Virus record (IMG/VR): IMGVR_UViG_3300001681_000074
Coordinates: 1 to 42,972 of that record
Source: a virus
DNA length: 42,972 nt
Reading direction: 5' to 3' (one strand)
Translations under genes and position numbers: made by a program
Notes under the pieces: model-generated
What the model saw: the letters and a program-made list of their open reading frames with translations, nothing else
Told to the model about the DNA's origin: nothing
The model's database searches: none
In this document: piece by piece, positions 9,201 to 19,400 of the stretch
Layout: the number at the start of each line of letters is the position of its first letter
Position numbering within the stretch: position 1 is the stretch's first letter

Positions 9201-9700
9201 TATATAAATATATTTTCCCCTTAAATAAAATTAATGCACTTTGGGCAGTCTATAATGATATGGGATTTTTAGCTTCTATTGGCGAGATTACTGTTGGAAA
9301 ATCGGACGCTTTGGGGGGAGATGATATGGATAAGAAACCCGGTTTGTGGGTTGATGTAGATAGGGATGGAAATGCAACCGTTAATGAAGGGGCCATGGGC
9401 TGGGCCGAAGTGTGTAAACGCCGAAAAGGTGGCGCTTTTGTGCTTGATTGGGATGATTGGGATCGAGAACTTCTGAGTAATTCGACCCACAGACTAAAGA
9501 AAATGTTTAAAAATTATTATCATTCACGAACGTTTTCCACAGAGATAAATTTGGATCCCGAAGACGATCCTTCTTGGATTTGGTTTACCGATTTGAGAAA
9601 CCGTATGAGACCATCACCAGGAGTAAGATTGTTGCCGTGGTGGAAGCGAAGAAGAATCAGAAAGGGTGTCCGGGACTCAAAAGGTAATTTCTGTGATTAA
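3206..9700 (+). CDS. Giant virion structural protein (2164 residues)
   Basis: This is one uninterrupted frame of 2164 codons. The start lies eight bases after the previous stop, and its nearest GGAG is 16 bases upstream, so initiation may rely on coupling. Residues 11-22 (DKNNDGLIDVCD) resemble a calcium-binding loop of the EF-hand/thrombospondin-3 type, and residues 2050-2061 (DVDRDGNATVNE) match an EF-hand loop at positions 1, 3, 5, 7, 9 and 12. A glycine run occurs near residues 491-496. Residues about 768-810 form a long hydrophobic stretch rich in Leu, Ile and Ala with two Cys. Several acidic, glutamate-rich segments occur, for example around residues 90 and 160-175. The C-terminus is basic. 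There are no long heptad arrays of the tape-measure type. It lies between spike-like and gp25-like genes, so I place it in the tail or baseplate. I do not recognise its fold, and the calcium loops are suggestive only. Confidence 0.85.
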   Translation: MPESKFLKHQDKNNDGLIDVCDDLTPVQNVNNCLPCTPNPYAVVPDWKTLTAEDPLFNEKNCTYQVTIVTKLASIFENSQYEADSATEEEAQETVGAIFDTYQEEAIEALLTGFEKVDDDASRQVLRDEIEHKNYDLDPRPKSRLLLLYAVPYEALASLDDVDSPTDEEEAEEDAAAAKEGRVVVTYKALELAPKLMRIRKGLALYNIYLKKYQVLDKGNLFFEEEPDTIFNLSIYGDWGGGIKCVTAKLLKQLEAFLNMKGAEIPGVGRPHIFKGYDTVTKLTFHFDTKYKLKKLEVYTEGCGDIPRTYIKSCQNLRGRSAWIDPTAAAYFAHLDDMDNDLTARTPKPWLDFVIEHTYPKIYSSINHTLENLGDDESCVAAALRNEVKQLGQDILSDVFNVADAIALKYSETCYAPGEEGQKKLLTQEKELGLVADPNAPAGPEAESFKNLRAMAATQAQRELEKSKDPFERFCGEFLVPLAAGMATAGGGGGGIRGALKKVGGGGMDDKIRGLWENRGGLQDLKLCGLQDLLIGSIQCLFKGMTLEQALGTILNQAFRSMSMQNFDKLFIGLPYEKQLELQALVKKKLAEGDLFKDNSLNQSTSDAIAGLTTPNTTAELDPGSIFGTYRSQDPNIDKDTTLTEFQNGQVSQNERRPLNQQFDVANEDRTKQLSDKVLLEAWIKAYLELYQENLLELVAEFNKFPGAQLVKFLITTVDCPRPPLFEPSVLDFIKDIELPFCKGTQDIVWPHFTNPFTWMNWRVDFGKLIQMAAILALQELIWTTIMKILLKVCQLLSGAACSLLDLAMPDFDECGTSGGRLRQMIQDALCGDAATATQVDDTMVDTFARLGLGSAAFADQQQVLNFGNDMSCTTTRQELAQAFLGEPSEDFLNAIGQLVATDYTDFESALPNNEAIEAFFTNMGALAPVGFRTQLGEFLAMLPEDDRLPANPSLCATEEQVQRFEEYRCSLLEGRATPDQCKEMFPDYQSQLEEFSQIMGQGMAPTMPPIVSSPGCDDGIFPFETPDAVAMVTKGINSNLKLLQMNFTTDMMGNGGLFGGLNQSKWGFMNMILSDTYGKPLTNHHRKVANDRGAQTYVDMYVKGPGVDSGDAFWNDYDEMKDQYGAYPIDVAGWLQKELGRVEPVFDSSNKLIESKRFEIDQGRVSDFTALGGIDRLSYTGAQYYNIQLQVDFEEDQIFIVEKDRKESADVTLDFRDNNAGLASMGVTSWGWGFDIEMYLSEFAPTRRPSQFTGAGVDAVGHPAPTWELTGSIANRPDDNARITIYELINDDADYKCRFRKVKGASTGIDSSPEKLYDFLAVDNTFEQIGNINLDNYPNFLGTFKTKQDYLPQVVLLHEIARNNGASISKNDIKAAHDLYMSSLMSQIKTTISGNNIPFRYGASFEGISEDDVKYVVNNGQTLSDGGTRYRKAKIEDEDGGDRKIKRSDQILGISLMQYNVEQGIQTGPNRVFYLDPHTYGGSFMNPPIYIAPMANQGWLGLFDILFPEYSVCGSGQDNVDLIDFGELSKIIDDAYPTMPVDERLKGDPDCQFEPPYHRILERSAAAGLEGILAAAVRIYATVHFIKSIATFSTIKPDFKENFSTIYAQYIISRMEERFREAQAPASEFFNTFKDDEFWYVFLEQAVQNYSRKIERTGEAPPSNVSAALTTINNMIESYDNPSKKDMDAARKLGDFREVQTPFDGISALEEYRYKKNLEAVMDTEDEAKIVLQELVTEQLDIIATKFEKAMKKMDMAPSINDIAYYFLQNLTQGANGLDLEKEIKEEIQDLPTEGENIYTPGGELYVLEKHDEDSGFEAGEEYVGYYHIVEDDDGDPQYMAGEEHVFAAHDVLNPMGNKTIVPIGNVEDYKFRPAQDPAKPFAIEKYISIDDVKYSSSTAINKIKQHDNSLNISEVYPGTLEHVVDAGGRVVGLKGKLGVRYGLQFSLVVEGEKVPLTTVEIDALDLPISKIAPFEGNSKTLLCLLNLLKDDHTFKLIYKYIFPLNKINALWAVYNDMGFLASIGEITVGKSDALGGDDMDKKPGLWVDVDRDGNATVNEGAMGWAEVCKRRKGGAFVLDWDDWDRELLSNSTHRLKKMFKNYYHSRTFSTEINLDPEDDPSWIWFTDLRNRMRPSPGVRLLPWWKRRRIRKGVRDSKGNFCD

Positions 9701-9717
9701 AAATAGAGAGTTGGTGA

Positions 9718-9725
9718 TATTTATA
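9718..9725. promoter_or_regulatory. TATTTATA motif upstream of the gp25-like gene
   Basis: TATTTATA lies 24 bases before the ATG at 9742 in one of the few gaps of 40 or more bases. It is followed by AAAGGGAGAG, a strong ribosome binding site. The same octamer precedes the 31600 gene, and TATTTATG precedes the 37000 gene, at nearly the same distance. It is the reverse complement of the T4 late promoter octamer. Whether it is a promoter, an RNA processing site or chance in AT-rich DNA is not known. Confidence 0.3.
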
Positions 9726-9741
9726 TAAAAGGGAGAGATAT

Positions 9742-10110
9742 ATGTCGTCCATTGGTGTAAGACTTCCATTGACATTAGATTCTGGGGATGGGTTTACCAT
9801 GAACAAATCTATGGCCAGGGTGATACAACAAAACTTTAAGATGCTCTTATTAACTGATAAGGGTGAAAGAGTTATGAATCCCAACTATGGGGTAGGAGTA
9901 AAACGGTTTTTATTCGAGAACGATCATCTAAACTGGCAAAATCAGTTAATAGATTCTATTAACTCCCAAACCACAATTTATATGCCTTATGTCATAATTG
10001 AAGGCATTGATGTGGCACCTTCGCCAACAAATGCAAACCGAGTTAATATAACGATTAAATATAGGATTAAGGGCGTAAATATTACAGATTTTATAGCGCT
10101 TACTATTTAA
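9742..10110 (+). CDS. 25: Baseplate wedge protein, gp25-like (GPW_gp25 family)
   Basis: The 122-residue length is typical for the gp25/GPW family, which forms the inner core of the contractile tail baseplate and contacts the sheath. The family's central motif is visible: GERVMNPNYGVGVKRFLFE at residues about 41-59, in the form ER-x-NPxYGxGxxxxLFE. The N-terminal segment with a hydrophobic Leu/Val core and the C-terminal beta hairpin (VNITIKYRIKGV) also fit. The start is supported by AAAGGGAGAG just upstream. The next gene, 17 bases on, encodes a gp6/baseplate-J-like protein, the usual partner of gp25 in the wedge core. Although some databases label the family lysozyme-like, no lysozyme active site is apparent here. 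Confidence 0.93.
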   Translation: MSSIGVRLPLTLDSGDGFTMNKSMARVIQQNFKMLLLTDKGERVMNPNYGVGVKRFLFENDHLNWQNQLIDSINSQTTIYMPYVIIEGIDVAPSPTNANRVNITIKYRIKGVNITDFIALTI

Positions 10111-10127
10111 GAAAGGAGAAATAATCT

Positions 10128-11921
10128 ATGTCCGATCATCAAAAAAAGATAGTACCAATTGACTATACCCATAGGGATTTTGAGTCTATCCGCGGCGACC
10201 TGATGCAAATTGCAGAAAGGTTTTATCCTGATTCCTTTCAGGATTTTAGCGAGGGTTCTTTCGGATCCTTAATGTTAGATGCCGTAGCATACGTCGGAGA
10301 TCAGTTATCCTTCTACTTGGACTATAATGTAAATGAATCATTTTTAGATACGGCCTATCAGTTTTCAAATGTCCTCCGGCATGGAAGGATATTGGGATAC
10401 AAGCCATCAGGATTGGCCACAAGCTATGGAACCGTTTCTTTATATATGTTGGTGCCGGCCTCTTCTACGGGCCTAGGCCCAGATAAGTCTTATATTCCCA
10501 TTATTAAAGCTGGGACTCGGTTTTTGTCTCAAACAGGGATTAATTTTTTATTAACGGCGAACGTAGACTTTAATGATCCAGCTTATACCACCATTGTAGC
10601 TCAAGCAGATGCAAAGGGCGCCCCCACATTTTATGCCATCAAGGCCGAAGGAACTGTAGTATCTGGATTTTTTAATCAAGAAACAGTTCGCATCGGCGCA
10701 TATCAGAGATATAAGAAAGTTAGGCTCCGGAGCGCCAACATTGCAGAAATAACTTCAGTGGTTGATTCCGAGGGTCACGAATACTTTGAAGTAGATTATT
10801 TGGCTCAAGATATGGTTTATAAGGAGATTACGAATAAGAACTATAAAAACGATAACGTACCTTCAATTCTAAAGCCTTACTTGGTTTCACGAAAGTTTGT
10901 GGTTGAGCGCGATAGCCGTGGTGTGTATCTCCAGTTTGGAAGTGGAAAGACCGGAGAAACAAATGTGGTAGCTGATGTTCAGTCAGTCGCTTTAGATATT
11001 TTCGGAAAGGATTATATTAGTGACACTACATTTGATCCGACTCGATTAAGTAAAAATGAGAATTTCGGAATCGTACCATCTAATACCATTTTATATATTT
11101 CTTATAGAGGAGCAGATCCTATCAATGCAAACGTCGCTGCAGGCGCAGTTAATCAAACTGCCAACATTTTATATGAATTTGAAGATGCCCCTTCTTTAAA
11201 CGCAACGACTGTCAGCACGATTATTAATTCTTTAGAGGTCAACAATGAAGAGCCAATTACGGGCGTCAATGATAATGTTGATTCGACAGAACTTAAAAGG
11301 AGGATCTACGACACTTTCCCGACTCAGAATAGAGCCGTCACTCAAGCAGACTATGAAAACATAGCCTATAGAATGCCGGCAAAGTATGGCTCAATTCAGC
11401 GTGTTAGTGTTCAGAAAGATCCAAGCTCTCTTAAAAGAAATTTAAATATGTATGTAACATCTGTTGATTCTCAAAATAAGCTTGCTACAACTAATTCTAC
11501 TATTAAAAATAATTTAAAAACATGGCTTAATCATTATCGAATGATGAATGATACCGTTGATATTCTAGATCCTTATATTATTGATTTGGGCGTTGAGTTC
11601 ACTATAAAAGCATCCCCAGATGTAGACAAATACATTCTGCTGGATTCCGCAATAGAGGCCATAAAATCTCTCTATACCAGTCATTTTTATATTGGAGAAG
11701 CTTTGTATGTGACGGATATCTATAATGCTCTCCGACAAGTAACTGGTATTTTAGACGTAACTCGGGTAAAGATCGTTAATAAGACGGGCCCGCGCTATGC
11801 TAGTACTGTTTTTGATGTAGCACAGAATACCTCCCCGGACGGAACTTACATAATTGCTCCTAAAAATGCTATTTTTGAGGTGAAGTTTCCCGCAGTCGAT
11901 ATTAAAGGGAAAGTTAAGTAA
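10128..11921 (+). CDS. 6: Baseplate wedge protein, gp6-like (baseplate J family)
   Basis: This is a 597-residue protein with a very strong ribosome binding site (AAAGGAGAAA) seven bases from the ATG. The N-terminus (YTHRDFESIRGDLMQIAERFYPD, then SFGSLMLDAVAYVGDQLSFYLD) is typical of gp6/gpJ proteins. Residues about 385-430 carry the family's second landmark, LKRRIYDTFPTQNRAVTQ followed by ADYENIAYRMP, before a segment ending in V-x-R-V. In T4, gp6 dimers make the inner baseplate ring and bind gp25 and gp53. The adjacent gp25-like gene upstream supports the call. The stop codon shares one base with the start of the next gene (TAATG), so the two are likely translationally coupled. Confidence 0.9.
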   Translation: MSDHQKKIVPIDYTHRDFESIRGDLMQIAERFYPDSFQDFSEGSFGSLMLDAVAYVGDQLSFYLDYNVNESFLDTAYQFSNVLRHGRILGYKPSGLATSYGTVSLYMLVPASSTGLGPDKSYIPIIKAGTRFLSQTGINFLLTANVDFNDPAYTTIVAQADAKGAPTFYAIKAEGTVVSGFFNQETVRIGAYQRYKKVRLRSANIAEITSVVDSEGHEYFEVDYLAQDMVYKEITNKNYKNDNVPSILKPYLVSRKFVVERDSRGVYLQFGSGKTGETNVVADVQSVALDIFGKDYISDTTFDPTRLSKNENFGIVPSNTILYISYRGADPINANVAAGAVNQTANILYEFEDAPSLNATTVSTIINSLEVNNEEPITGVNDNVDSTELKRRIYDTFPTQNRAVTQADYENIAYRMPAKYGSIQRVSVQKDPSSLKRNLNMYVTSVDSQNKLATTNSTIKNNLKTWLNHYRMMNDTVDILDPYIIDLGVEFTIKASPDVDKYILLDSAIEAIKSLYTSHFYIGEALYVTDIYNALRQVTGILDVTRVKIVNKTGPRYASTVFDVAQNTSPDGTYIIAPKNAIFEVKFPAVDIKGKVK

Positions 11922-13459
11922 TGGCACTTCTGCGATATACAGCTAGCGCTGATACTACCATCGTCAATGCTTTTCAACCCAACCTAAGAACACGCGGAAC
12001 CGGCGCCAATATGGGTTTGGCCGACGTGATGGAAGTATTTTCAGTTTATGGAAGAGAGACCACAAGCTCCCAAGAGCTTTCTAGATTATTAATTAAGTTT
12101 CCCGTCGCAGGTATCACAGCCGACCGTACCAATAGTGTAATTCCCGCTAGCGGATCAGTTAGCTTTTATCTGAGATTGTTTAATGCAAAAACTTCAAAGA
12201 CGGTCCCGGCCGAGTACACCTTAAAAGTTTTTCCAGTTTCTCAAGATTGGCAAGAAGGCATTGGATTAGATTTAGAGGGCTATGCAGATCTCACTAAAGG
12301 CAACACCGGCGCCAACTGGATGAGCGCATCCAACACCGTCGCATGGACAGCCTCTGCAGGAGACGCAGGAGGAGCTTATCTCACCGGAACAACCGATCCT
12401 AATTTTGGTCAAACATTTAGTACCGGACTTGAAGATTTAGAAATAAATATAACCCCCCTAGTAGAGCATTGGATGGCGGACACTATTAGCAACTATGGCG
12501 TTGGAGTTCACTTAACTTCCAGCCAAGAGGCAGCATTTTCTAGCTCCACAGGATTAAACAGCGGAAGTGTGTTGAATAACACCGGCGGCGCTACCACCTC
12601 TTATTATACTAAGAGATTTTTTGCGAGAGGCAGCCAGTTTTTCTTTAAGCGCCCCGTTATCGAAGCTCGTTGGAATTCTATCGTAAAAGACGACCGAGGA
12701 GAGTTCGTTTATAGTAGCTCTTTGGCTCCTGGTTCTGCCAATCTTAATACTTTATATTTGTATAACTATGTTCGAGGCCAGTTAACTAATATTCCCGCTG
12801 TTGGTAGCACAGGCTCTGTTCTTGTTAGTCTCTACTCCGGATCCGCAAAAAACACAGGACCATCAGGCTCTAAGTTGCTTTTATATGATGGTAATACCAA
12901 TCTTACCGGCGGTTATGTATCCACAGGGATTTATTCATGTTCGGTAGCAGCCACCGCTGCAGCATCCACCTTGCAATATTTGTTTGATGTATGGCATAGC
13001 GGAAGCATTGAGTTCTTTACGGGTTCCATTAACCCATCGGTATTGAGCGCCTCACAAGCGGTTTCATCCCCGGTCCATTATTTGAATATTACAAATCTCC
13101 AAGATCGCTATCGTTCCAATGAAACGGCTCGATTTAATTTATATGTACGAGATAAGAACTGGAGCCCCACTATTTACACAGTAGCTAATACTACAGCCAC
13201 TTCGACTACCATTCACAGCGCATCGTATAAAGTCTACAGAATTCTAGATTCTTATGAAGCGGTTCCCTATGGAACCGGCAGTGAGAAGCATACGGTCTTG
13301 TCCTATGATGTCTCAGGAAATTACTTTGACTTTGATATGAACTTGCTCGATCCTGGATATATGTATGGATTTAAATTTGCATTTTATGATGCTGCTCTGA
13401 CATCGTGGGTGGAACAGCCATATGTGTTTAAATTTAGAGTAGAAGACTATGGGTATTAA
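11921..13459 (+). CDS. Tail/baseplate protein with N-terminal DNRLRE-like beta domain
   Basis: This 512-residue protein starts within the previous stop codon (TAATG). The first 170 residues resemble a DNRLRE domain: an opening DTTIVNAFQPNLRTRGTG, then SRLLIKFPV, a predicted beta strand SVSFYLRLFNA, and KVFPVSQDWQEGIG. That domain is a jelly-roll-like carbohydrate-associated fold seen in surface proteins. The rest is rich in Ser, Thr, Gly and Tyr with short strands, typical of extended virion beta proteins. No enzyme motif is visible. It lies between the gp6-like wedge gene and the giant LamG gene and overlaps the latter by 11 bases, suggesting an outer baseplate part that supports or contacts the adhesin. 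Domain assignment is by pattern only. Confidence 0.75.
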   Translation: MALLRYTASADTTIVNAFQPNLRTRGTGANMGLADVMEVFSVYGRETTSSQELSRLLIKFPVAGITADRTNSVIPASGSVSFYLRLFNAKTSKTVPAEYTLKVFPVSQDWQEGIGLDLEGYADLTKGNTGANWMSASNTVAWTASAGDAGGAYLTGTTDPNFGQTFSTGLEDLEINITPLVEHWMADTISNYGVGVHLTSSQEAAFSSSTGLNSGSVLNNTGGATTSYYTKRFFARGSQFFFKRPVIEARWNSIVKDDRGEFVYSSSLAPGSANLNTLYLYNYVRGQLTNIPAVGSTGSVLVSLYSGSAKNTGPSGSKLLLYDGNTNLTGGYVSTGIYSCSVAATAAASTLQYLFDVWHSGSIEFFTGSINPSVLSASQAVSSPVHYLNITNLQDRYRSNETARFNLYVRDKNWSPTIYTVANTTATSTTIHSASYKVYRILDSYEAVPYGTGSEKHTVLSYDVSGNYFDFDMNLLDPGYMYGFKFAFYDAALTSWVEQPYVFKFRVEDYGY

Positions 13460-16400
13460 AAAGCTTTTTGAAACTACCGATACTAGTAGAAATTATTTAG
13501 CTGAAACAACAGAAAAAGACGCTTTTCAAGATGTTGAATCCGCTGCTAATTTAAGGGCGATCAACAAAGATAAGCAACGCTTTGTCCCGCAGATAAACTA
13601 TTCTCGACCTAAAAACTTTGCTAGGTTCGGTTCTGCATATCTATATTACAAGTCTTCGATTGAAAGAGTTCTCGATTATTATCCTTACGATGGCTCTGAC
13701 GCAGAAATAAACGAATACTTTAACGATTCTCTTGACATTGACAGATATATTCTGCGTCACCTCTATCCACGTTCTACTGGTTATGCATTATTGAGCGCCG
13801 ATGGGTGGGGCTCTTTGAGCACTCTAGACTCTGGTTCTGGATATGGCCTCCCCTCCAGTTTAGAATACATTACTTTCTATGGCGGCCCCGGCACAGGGTC
13901 GGCGAATCTCTCGGGTAGTAGCTTAGTCAATCTCGGACCTAACGACTCAAATAGCAAATTTCAATATTCTAATATCTATGAAGCCTCCTCTTCCACTTCT
14001 AATCTGTATAGCCGCGCAGGTTTGCCCTTAGACTACGGCAAGGGATCGCGAGAATCAAATCTCAAATCTAATTTTGATAACGGCGTTACAATTGAATTCT
14101 GGCTGAAAAAAGACGGTTTTGATAATGACATGACTTCCAAAGAAGTTGTGTTCGATATGTGGAACACCAACGAGACAGGCAGCGATGGTGGCGACGGCGC
14201 AGCATATGGGCGAATTACCATCGAATTGACGGGCGCCACAACTTCGGAAGGGAACAATTCTCCCTTCTTATTGACATGTCAATCGGGTACTACTGGTATT
14301 TTTACTGCTTCAATTGGTCAGAACCTTACACGCGCATCCTTGGCTTCGTGGCACCACTATGGAATAGCGTTTTTTAACTCAGGAAGTGGCTTTCATACTG
14401 AATTGTATGTCGATGGAAAATTAAACCAGGAAATCATCACAGGCGAGCGAGCCGTCGCAACTATAACATTTGCCGGCGTCCCCACAGCAGATGAAAGTAT
14501 CACCATTGCTTCAACTGATGGAACATATAGAATATATACCGCAAAAGCCGACCCTGGCGTCGAAGCGCTGGCTTCCCCTCTTTTCTTTAGTATTGGTGGT
14601 ACGAATGCAGAGAGAGCAGAATCGCTTAAGGGGGCTATTGAAGGAGCTTTTGGTCACGATGGAACGATTCTTGTATCCCGGTCTGGTGCAGTATTAACCT
14701 TAATTCAATCCACCCCTGGTACTGCTGGTAATACAGATATTACAGAAGACCTCACCAATGTTACAAAAACGAATTTTGTTGGCGGAACTCTCACGACCAA
14801 TCTCGACGAAATTCCTTCCAAAAATATGGTTGGCTCGATTGGCGGGCTGTTAACGAATATCTCGGGTGGTGCCTACACTACTCCTGGAAGCTTCACCGCC
14901 ACATCTGGTTCCGGAAAGCTCTCTGGCTCCTTAGATGAGTTCCGTTTCTGGAAAGTTCGGAGAACAGCCAAAGAAATTGGAGAGCATTGGTTCTCTCAAG
15001 TAAGAGGCGGTGTGAACACAGATATTTCAAATACGACCCTTGGTATGTATTACAAATTTAACGAGGGTATAACGGGAAATCCGGCCGTTGACAGCATAGT
15101 TTTGGACTATGGCGGGAGAGTCTGCAATGGTGGTTGGGTTGGCTATGACGCGTCCTCTCGAAACACGGGTTCTGCAATCTTATCTGCGTCCGCTGCAATC
15201 AAAGAATACAACGATCCTATCGTCAGACCAACCAATCTCAAGGTTATTGATTTAAAATCTGGATTGCTGGCTACTGGATCTGCGCATGATTCCACTAATA
15301 ATGCTTCGATATTGAGTCTGACTCCCGAATGGGTGATTGAGGATCACGGAGACGATGAGGTTAACAATCTTAATATAATATCTCATATTATTGGCTCTTA
15401 TTTCGACACACTTTACCAACAGATAGAAGCAGTGCCGACGTTAAATCAGGCAAACTATCCCAGCGCTTCATACAAGCCGATGCCTTTTGCCGAACACCTG
15501 CCGCAATCCTTGGGTCTCTATACTCCGGAATTGTTCGTTGATGCGACTGTGATGGAGAAGTTCTTAAACCGAGACAAAGAGCGATTATTTTCGGGAGATC
15601 TCACCGAGACCAAAAACTTAATTTACACAAACCTTTATAATAACCTCACTAGCATTTATAAGAGCAAGGGTACTGAAAAGGCTATTAGAAATGTAATGAG
15701 ATGTTTCAGCGTCGATGAGCGATTCATGCGCTTGGGTGTGTATGCTGATAGGCAAGTATATGAACTGAAAGATAACTTAAGGCAAACTCTTGTCAACAGA
15801 AAATCATTAAACTTTAACACTACAAATAATTTGGGCGGTGTCGTATATCAACGGCTAAGCAGTTCGAATGTTAATAGTCTCGGCTACCTTTCGGGCACTT
15901 ATTCCTCAAGCGGCCCTGAAGTACGATACGGCTGCACAATCGAAGCTGATATAACCTTCCCGAGATATAACACCGAAAGAGAGATATTCGAAAGAAACTT
16001 TGCCAAAGCTTCTTTGTTTGGAGGATATTCGGTATTTACGGCTTCTGCGACGTCTCTCGCGGGCAGCGATCTAGCATTTATCACCGGCTCACAGGATCTT
16101 TTCAATTTTCAGGTTCTCGCCATTAAGTCGCAAGAAAGTGCTAAAAATGTGTCTTTCATCCTTACGTCATCCAATGATCCCCATCCGCTGCCAACATTAA
16201 CCAGTAGCCAATTTTTGAATGTGTACGACGAAACAGAGTGGAATTTCTCTGTACGTGTCAATCCTAGCATTGGTGCTTTTGCCGAGGCATTGACTGGCGC
16301 TGTTAGACAGGATGGAGCAACTTATAACTACGATGTTGTTTTCCGAGGCACCAATACCCAATTAGGGAGTATCCTAGAAACCTTTGAGGTGACAGGCACT

Positions 16401-19400
16401 ATGAGCCAAGCTGCGGGAGCCAACTTTTTAAGTGGCTCCAAGAGACTCTATGCCGGCGCCCGCAGAACAAATATCACCGGCACGCTCTTAAACAAGTCTG
16501 ATGTCTTATTCAACGGCCTGCGCTATTGGGCCAAATATCTCGATAACGGCACTTTAGATCAGCATGCCTATGATTTGGATAACATGGGCATTTCTGCCTC
16601 ATATCAGCATCTCTCTGCCTTAGATAGTGGAAGCCAAGGTTACGACATTCTGAACAACAAGACACTCTTATTAAACTGGAATTTTGAGAGTGTAACCGGA
16701 TCCGGAGTCGCCGGCGAATTCTCACAGATTATCGATATAAGCTCCGGTTCTTCCGAGATCAGAAATAACTTTGGTTGGCTTGGTAAGCAGGCGGGCTATC
16801 AGCACACTGGCTATGGTTATGGCTTCGCAGCTTCTTCGACAGACGTAGTTAGACGCCAAGCCATTAATGCTTTCAGGTTTATAGACCCAGAACAGGTTAA
16901 TGCTTCAGATATGGTGCAAATCTTGTCTGATGATGACAAGACTTTCGGCACCACCGACACCTACATGGCACCCGATTATTATTATACTCTTGAAAAGAGC
17001 TTATACAACGCAATCTCTGAAGAGATGTTGGACTTTTTTGCGGGAGTTGTTGACTTCAACAATGTGATTGGTGCGCCAGTCAATAGATATCGAGAACGAT
17101 ACAAAGATTTAGAAAAGCTCCGAGAGGTGTTCTTTAGAAAAGTCACCACTATCGCCGAAGTCGAGAGGTTTATCGGATATTATAAGTGGTTCGACGATGC
17201 AATTGCTCAAATTGTAGACCAATTAATGCCGGCATCGTCCGACTTTAAGGCCGATGTGATGAATGTGGTCGAGAGCCACGTATTAGAACGAAACAAGTAT
17301 CAAACCAAATATCCTACTTTAGAGTTTAAAATCCCAACGCTTGACGATGCGCTTAAGGGCATTGAAGCCGCTTCGTATGATTATCACCAAGGATCTTCTG
17401 TAGAGCCAGGATCCCCGCGTAACACTAAGCTTCGTTATAAGTTCTGGCATGAGCGCGCCAAACGAACGGCACCAGAGATTTCCTCTAGCTACCCAGCAGT
17501 CGACACACAACGCGAGATTTATCGCAAAGTTATTAATTCAGCCCCCCGACTGACCCAGAGCCTCAATATTGCATGGACCCAAGACAATACTAGTTATGAT
17601 CTCGATCCCTACGCGGCCCGTAATTTTGGAAAGACACAACAGCTTAAGGTAGATCCTCCTGTTGGGCGCCACCGCGTAATTAAGGGCGGCGTAAACTTTG
17701 CCCATGGCAAGAATATTATGTACGTATATAATGCCCTCTATCCCTTTGGGCCCATTAATACCGATGGGGGCAGATTTATTCCCCTCAACGTCTTATTTAC
17801 TCCGGCTGAAGATCTAGTGCACAACGTAAAATTCAAGATGCTGGATTCTAATCCCACCGGCAAGAAACGGCAACGAGTTGTGAAGGTGCAGCATGGTCGC
17901 GACTGGGAAGGTGGCCTAGGCTATAAAAATGTTAAGTCAACATATGGTTATCCTTTCAATCTGGTTAGCGGAAATGTGACCACTGGCTATAATGCGGCCA
18001 TCAGCACAGGTTTTATGACCGGCGTTATTCTCACCAACCTGCACAATGATGTATATGGTCCCGATATGGAAGTTCCCATGCAGGGCCCATTCACTGATTA
18101 TGCTGTAGGGGGCCACCAATCTCGCCATGTCCGCGTGAACACCGGATCGGATACTTACCTCAATCGTCCTGAAGCCTGGAAGTTTGCGCCAGGAGTGTGC
18201 GAGACTACCAACTCCGGCGCCATCGGAATGGTTTCGGTAGATTACCCGTATCCAGATCTAGGAAAGGAGGGCTCCAATGCGGTTGGGCAAATAGATGTCT
18301 CTGGCCACCCCGGAGTAGGATCTACTGTAACAATTAATGATGGTGAAACGGAAACTACATTTGAAGTAGAATTTACAAATACAAAAGCAACCAACTTTCC
18401 GACTTCTGACTGCCCCAGCATCCAGGTCGGGGGACTGGCTGCACCTAACGCAGACGAAATTTATGAATTAGATCAGTGGACAATTTCGGGGTGGATACGT
18501 CTTGACCCCGCCGGCGGAGGGAGCCGTACAATCTTTCAAGCCGGCGCCACCGGCCAAACTCGCAATTTCTTGGTAAGATCGAATGCTAAATTAAGATACA
18601 GTTGCGAATGGTCAGATACTGTAGCGGGAGGCGGCAGCCATGAGCACTATTGGGAAGCCACAACTGCTTTATCGGATTCAACATGGTACCACGTAGCATT
18701 GGTATACGATGGGACTACAGGCAGCAGCGATCCTGTGTTTTATATTGACGGCGCCGTGGATGCTATTTCGGCTGAATATTCTCCCGCACCATCAGGCTCT
18801 CTAGTGGCGTTCGATGCCGGCGCCATCGCCCGTGTTGGCGGGTCCCAGGGCCAATGCGGAACCCTTAGATTCGAGGGAGATTTAGATGAAGTCTCTATTT
18901 GGCAACTAACGATGAGCGCCGATCAGGTAACCGAACTTTATGCGTCGGGTTCGGCTCTCAATTTATTTAAGCATTCTCTTTATACAGGCGACAGCGCTAA
19001 TCTATATTCATGGTGGCGTATGGGAGATGATCCTAGAGATGCTATTGATGGCACAGGGACATATGTCGCTGGAACCAATTCAATTATTGATCAGACTGGC
19101 AGAGCTAATGGAAATCCATGGGATGCCGTCACCACCACTTTCGATACGGATGTCGCCTCTGTATATCAATCAGTAGCTCCCGGCAACGTCGGGTGGACCC
19201 AAGCTTATACCTCTGCCGATGCTGCTGAAAACCTCCTTACTGCTGTTAATAATCAATCAGCCTTTGGAATTTCTGCCACCGGCCGCTCCGGCGGTGCTTT
19301 TGTAGTAACAAATACCAAATTTGGCACTGCAACGTCCACGCGCAATAAACTCCGCGGCGCCCAGGGCAACATTGCTATATCTTCGACTAAATTAGGCCCC

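Noticed and set aside
9203-9210. TATAAATA, the T4 late promoter octamer
   Set aside because: It is inside the 2164-residue gene in a very AT-rich stretch, with no gene starting close downstream until 9742.
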